This document shows positions 61,301 through 64,000 of a DNA stretch of 64,000 bases, piece by piece (the stretch's first letter is position 1; each line of letters opens with the position of its first letter). Below the pieces are notes generated by a model. That model was not told where the DNA came from. It searched no databases and saw only the letters and a list, made by a program, of their open reading frames with translations. The translations under genes were made by a program, and so were the position numbers. The stretch spans positions 219,001 to 283,000 of the forward strand of contig NC_061787.1 of assembly GCF_022458985.1 (NCBI RefSeq), read 5' to 3'. This DNA is from Mugil cephalus (lineage: Eukaryota; Chordata; Actinopteri; Mugiliformes; Mugilidae).

Positions 61301-62474
61301 AGTCATTATAGGATTCAACCAACAAAACAACTTGTTATTTTTTAACTGTGTTCCAGCTTTGATTCCTCTAGAACTAAACCACGTAGAGAGATTCTGACTT
61401 TTATGTAGAAACTTCAGAGTCTTGTCTTTGAAAAGAGACAAAGACCATGAATGATCCAACACGTTCATCAGCAGCATTCACTTTATTCTCGCTACGTCCT
61501 CAACAGGAGTTAAACTACATGATTTCTACTATTACGCTCATTTTTCCGTCATCTTATCAAAGACAAACCTTTACAAATAATAGAAAAGAGCTAGAAACCC
61601 AGACACAGGCTAGTGGTTCAACACGTACTCGTACTGGTTTGGTCCGACGCTGATTTATGCCTTAATTGGGTAAAAAAAAGACTGTGGTCCCATGTGTGAG
61701 GTCTGGGTCTGGTTCAGGTTTTATCTGGTACCGGAGCCAAACTGGTTCTTTAGAAACGGTGCCGCTGCTTAAAGAATGACAACATACAAACGGAGCCTTT
61801 TTATTTTTAAGGGATTTAGTGACGTGTTGGTTAAACAGAATATTAATGTAAATAATATAAATACAACTAAGACTAAGAAGTAAATGAATAATAATAATAA
61901 TGAACCAGTGTGGTGGGGTCTGTCAGGCATCAGAGATTCTACATCTCTGGTCCTTTAATAAAATGCTATGCTAATGCTATGCTAATGCTATGTGTGGTCA
62001 GATGTTTCCTCCTTGTTGCATCTTTAGAGCTGAAGTCCAGACAAACTTTAGACAAACGTTTGGTCTCAGACGTGTTGAAGCTTCACTTCCATCCATGCAG
62101 CTATAGAGCTAAGGAGGCTAAGCTAATTAAACACTCACTGGAACCAGATCAGTCTGGTTACTACCGTTAGCATCATGGTTCCCAGTGTCAGGGCCCGTCC
62201 CCACTGATGCTTCCTTCCAACCCTCCACCAGTTCATCAGAGAAGAGCGTGGGCCCTCGTACGTGGTGAGTGGGAGTGGGACTGTCAGCGACCCGTCCTCC
62301 AGGAACCAGGACTCCATCCCCCGGTCCTGGCAGCTCTACTCCAGCCCTGTCAACCGCACAGACGGAGGCCTGGCCTACTTCCACATCACTGAGCGTCAGA
62401 TGACGGTCGGCTTCATGCAGACTGATGGAAAGTGTGTTTACCAGGCGGAGATACCGCGACGAGATACGGCCTGA
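58292..62474 (+). CDS. Tartrate-resistant acid phosphatase (acp5-like)
   Basis: Purple acid phosphatase with an Fe-Fe centre that hydrolyses phosphomonoesters at acid pH; secreted or lysosomal, the osteoclast and macrophage marker enzyme in vertebrates. Six exons join into a 325-aa frame, the same length as human ACP5. Signal peptide [20 protein letters not shown], then the metallophosphatase blocks in order: [32 protein letters not shown] and SGHDHDLQ. These supply the expected metal ligands (Asp, Asp and Tyr, Asn, His, His-x-His). Potential sequons: NIS, NVS and NRT. The residue after the bridging Asp is His here; human has Asn (GDNFYF). Teleosts have more than one acp5 copy, so the paralogue is not assigned. 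Start ATG has A at -3 and G at +4. Confidence 0.95.
58361..58707 (+). repeat. Minisatellite built on the acp5 exon 1 donor
   Basis: Units AGAACCAG(G/C)TAC(C/T)GTAG with truncated forms (AGAACCAGCTAG, GTACAG), about 23 copies. Nine copies after the true donor keep CCAGGTAC exactly; the others have CCAGCTA, which lacks GT. Confidence 0.97.
58708..59486 (+). other. acp5 intron 1, 3' part
   Basis: AT-rich with a TATATA/TGTGTA compound microsatellite at about 58899-58985. No exon. Confidence 0.6.
59487..59518. repeat. Solitary TIR-like end
   Basis: AGTGGTCATAATGTTGTGGC then TGATGGGTG resembles the right TIR of the elements in abcd3 introns 1 and 8. No matching left end was found upstream. Confidence 0.5.
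59568..59758 (+). CDS. acp5 exon 2 (first metal-binding blocks)
   Basis: Acceptor TTCACAG, donor AAG|GTCAGT. Encodes [20 protein letters not shown], continuing to [20 protein letters not shown]. Confidence 0.97.
59906..60140 (+). pseudogene. LTR (Gypsy-type) integrase fragment
   Basis: The + frame contains [20 protein letters not shown], then [20 protein letters not shown] and KWDPWISEF. This is the catalytic-core end of a retrotransposon integrase (the YHPQ(A/S)N...ER.NR.LK block with the final Glu). The frame ends in a stop. No LTRs or other domains are seen, so it is a short relic in acp5 intron 2. Confidence 0.8.
60492..60619 (+). CDS. acp5 exon 3
   Basis: Acceptor CCACAG, donor ATG|GTAAAC. 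Encodes [20 protein letters not shown] and [18 protein letters not shown]; Asn of GNHDH is a metal ligand. Confidence 0.97.
60734..60925 (+). CDS. acp5 exon 4
   Basis: Acceptor CTGTAG, donor CTT|GTAAGT. Encodes [37 protein letters not shown] and a [11 protein letters not shown] helix. Confidence 0.96.
60998..61145 (+). CDS. acp5 exon 5 (histidine ligands)
   Basis: Acceptor TACCAG, donor CAG|GTACGT. Encodes [20 protein letters not shown] and [17 protein letters not shown]; three metal-binding His residues are present. Confidence 0.97.
61146..61706 (+). other. acp5 intron 5, 5' part
   Basis: No exon or element recognised. Confidence 0.5.
61707..62172 (+). repeat. Dispersed repeat R2, copy 3 (longest)
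   Basis: Shares its first half with 47205-47490 (GGTTCAGGTTTTATCTGGTA, ACGGTGCCG, TAATGTAAATAATATAAAT) and its second half with the inverted copy at 9073-9318 (GCTATGCTAATGCTATGTG, AAACTTTAGACAAACGTTTGG, AGTCTGGTTACTACCG). It ends 60 bp before exon 6. Confidence 0.8.
62232..62474 (+). CDS. acp5 exon 6 (C terminus)
   Basis: Acceptor CCACCAG. 80 codons plus [23 protein letters not shown], then [20 protein letters not shown] and a basic end EIPRRDTA. Confidence 0.95.
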   Translation, partial: FIREERGPSYVVSGSGTVSDPSSRNQDSIPRSWQLYSSPVNRTDGGLAYFHITERQMTVGFMQTDGKCVYQAEIPRRDTA

Positions 62475-62609
62475 GACTTTCCACCACTGCAGTCAGAAGA
62501 GGAGGTGACATGTCATTTATTTATTTATGATCGTCTCATTCGTTCAGTTTGTCTGTTAGGAGCTGATTTCTCCTGGTTGTCTCACCACTTAACACGCTAA
62601 ATCTAAAAA
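62475..62609 (+). other. acp5 3' UTR start
   Basis: Short AT-rich stretch with TTTATTTATTTATG. The nearest AATAAA (62885) lies inside the following repeat. Confidence 0.4.
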
Positions 62610-63003
62610 TCGATTCTCAAACCCAAACATCGATACCTTGGATACTTCAGTCACTGGAGGTGATGTAGGAACTAAACTACTGAACCTGTGGAACAGCTCA
62701 GGTTAAACCACAGCACAGAATACGAGGCGTTTATGAGGAGGAGAGAACATTTATACTTAAACTGTCATTTATGTTCATGCTCTTATTATTTCACTTATTG
62801 TGTTGTGTGATTGTCTTTCTGTTGTTGTATTATCTCGGCTTTATAGTAAATGAGGCCACTACCTCAACATACGTCAGAGTTTAAAATAAATAAATGACTG
62901 TGGCGTCTTGTGTTCTTCATGAAGCTGTGATTTACCAGACACAGAGTTTATTTACACAAAGCATCAGTATCGGATCAGTATCATTGTATCAGTATCGGAC
63001 CAG
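62610..63003 (-). repeat. Dispersed repeat R4, copy 2 (inverted)
   Basis: Reverse-complement match to 21437-21860: CTCAAACCCAAACATCGATACC, CACAGCACAGAATACGAGGCG, AAATGAGGCCACTACCTCAAC, GACTGTGGCGTCTTGTGTTC. An AATAAA in this copy (62885) may serve as the acp5 cleavage signal. Confidence 0.85.
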
Positions 63004-63207
63004 AAAGGAAATCGGTGGCATCGAACACATCACATCACTACGGTCTGTTCCTCTGAGCTGTCACCTCTCAGGTTCCAGCGTCTACGTCGCTCAGCTGCTG
63101 TTTAGGAGCTGACATGAAAGGAAACGTGTCTGTAAAGACCAACGTGAAAATGTGTAGATTTCATTTGGAAGTGAGTGCATACGTTTTGTAAAAGCAGAAC
63201 ATTGGCA

Positions 63208-63926
63208 GTGAAGGAGTGAAGGAGTAAAGGAGTGAAGGAATAAAGGAGTGAAGGAGTGAAGGAGTGAAGGAGTAAAGGAGTGAAGGAATAAAGGAGTGAA
63301 GGAGTAAAGGAGTGAAGGAGTGAAGGAGTAAAGGAGTAAAGGAGTAAAGGAATGAAGGAGTAAAGGAGTAAAGGAGTGAATGAGTAAAGGAGTAAAGGAG
63401 TAAAGGAGTAAAGGAATGAAGGAATGAAGGAGTGAAGGAGTAAAGGAGTAAAGGAGTGAATGAGTAAAGGAGTAAAGGAGTAAAGGAATGAAGGAGTAAA
63501 GGAATGAAGGAGTGAAGGAGTAAAGGAGTAAAGGAATGAAGGAGTGAAGGAGTGAAGGAGTAAAGGAGTGAAGGAGTAAAGGAGTAAAGGAGTGAAGGAG
63601 TAAAGGAGTAAAGGAGTGAAGGAGTGAAGGAGTAAAGGAGTGAAGGAGTAAAGGAGTAAGGAGTGAAGGAGTAAAGGAGTGAAGGAGTAAAGGAGTAAAG
63701 GAGTAAAGGAGTAAAGGAATGAAGGAGTGAAGGAGTGAAGGAGTAAAGGAGTGAAGGAGTAAAGGAGTAAAGGAATGAAGGAGTAAAGGAATGAAGGAGT
63801 GAAGGAGTAAAGGAGTGAATGAGTAAAGGAGTGAAGGAGTAAAGGAGTAAAGGAGTAAAGGAGTAAAGGAGTGAATGAGTAAAGGAGTAAAGGAGTGAAG
63901 GAGTAAAGGAGTGAAGGAGTAAAGGA
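63208..63926. repeat. C-free (GGAGTGAA/GGAGTAAA)n satellite
   Basis: About 720 bp of 8-bp GGAGTGAA, GGAGTAAA, GGAATGAA and GAGTGAAT units with no C on the + strand. The minus strand reads as repeated SFTPLLLY and is not a gene. Confidence 0.97.
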
Positions 63927-64000
63927 AGTCATCGTGGAGGAACCAGAGAAACTCTGCAGCCTCTGATTAATGGTTAGAGAAGTGGTTCTCATGCTGGGGT

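Noticed and set aside
63102-63992. 296-codon minus-strand Ser/Phe/Thr/Leu frame
   Set aside because: Product of the 8-bp satellite; no other coding evidence.

Overview
This is a 64 kb piece of animal nuclear DNA, almost certainly from a ray-finned fish (teleost, probably a percomorph). The basis is intron-split vertebrate genes with GT-AG boundaries, relics of Tc1/mariner, LINE and Gypsy elements of kinds common in fish, and very dense micro- and minisatellites. No species can be named from the sequence alone. There are three protein-coding genes, all on the + strand, and nothing bacterial or viral.

Layout: 1-17,900 is intergenic. It holds satellites, dispersed repeats, two Tc1-like transposase relics and two LINE reverse-transcriptase relics. 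17,900-18,480 is a CpG-rich, purine-rich promoter and 5' UTR. 18,481-34,668 is acvr2b (activin receptor type 2B, 11 coding exons, about 518 aa), followed by what may be a long 3' UTR to about 39,160. 40,577-53,551 is abcd3 (peroxisomal half-ABC transporter PMP70, 22 coding exons, 656 aa), with a poly(A) signal near 54,130. 54,150-58,290 is intergenic with tandem repeats. 58,292-62,474 is an acp5-like tartrate-resistant purple acid phosphatase (6 coding exons, 325 aa). 62,475-64,000 is a dispersed repeat and a C-free satellite.

The exon models were joined by hand. Exon phases sum exactly to open frames, and the predicted lengths sit close to what I recall for the human proteins (512, 659 and 325 aa). 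The genes do not form a pathway: one is a TGF-beta superfamily receptor kinase, one a peroxisomal fatty-acyl transporter, one a secreted or lysosomal phosphatase.

The most unusual feature is how often expanded tandem repeats lie at or beside splice sites. The acp5 exon 1 donor is itself the first unit of a minisatellite that carries nine more copies of CCAG|GTAC. The abcd3 exon 5 donor runs straight into about 31 copies of a 20-bp unit. The acvr2b exon 4 donor is followed within about 40 bp by a 12-bp array. The abcd3 intron 19 pyrimidine tract is a 9-bp array. abcd3 intron 17 is packed with sense-strand AATAAA hexamers. These are sequence observations; any effect on splicing or polyadenylation is inference.
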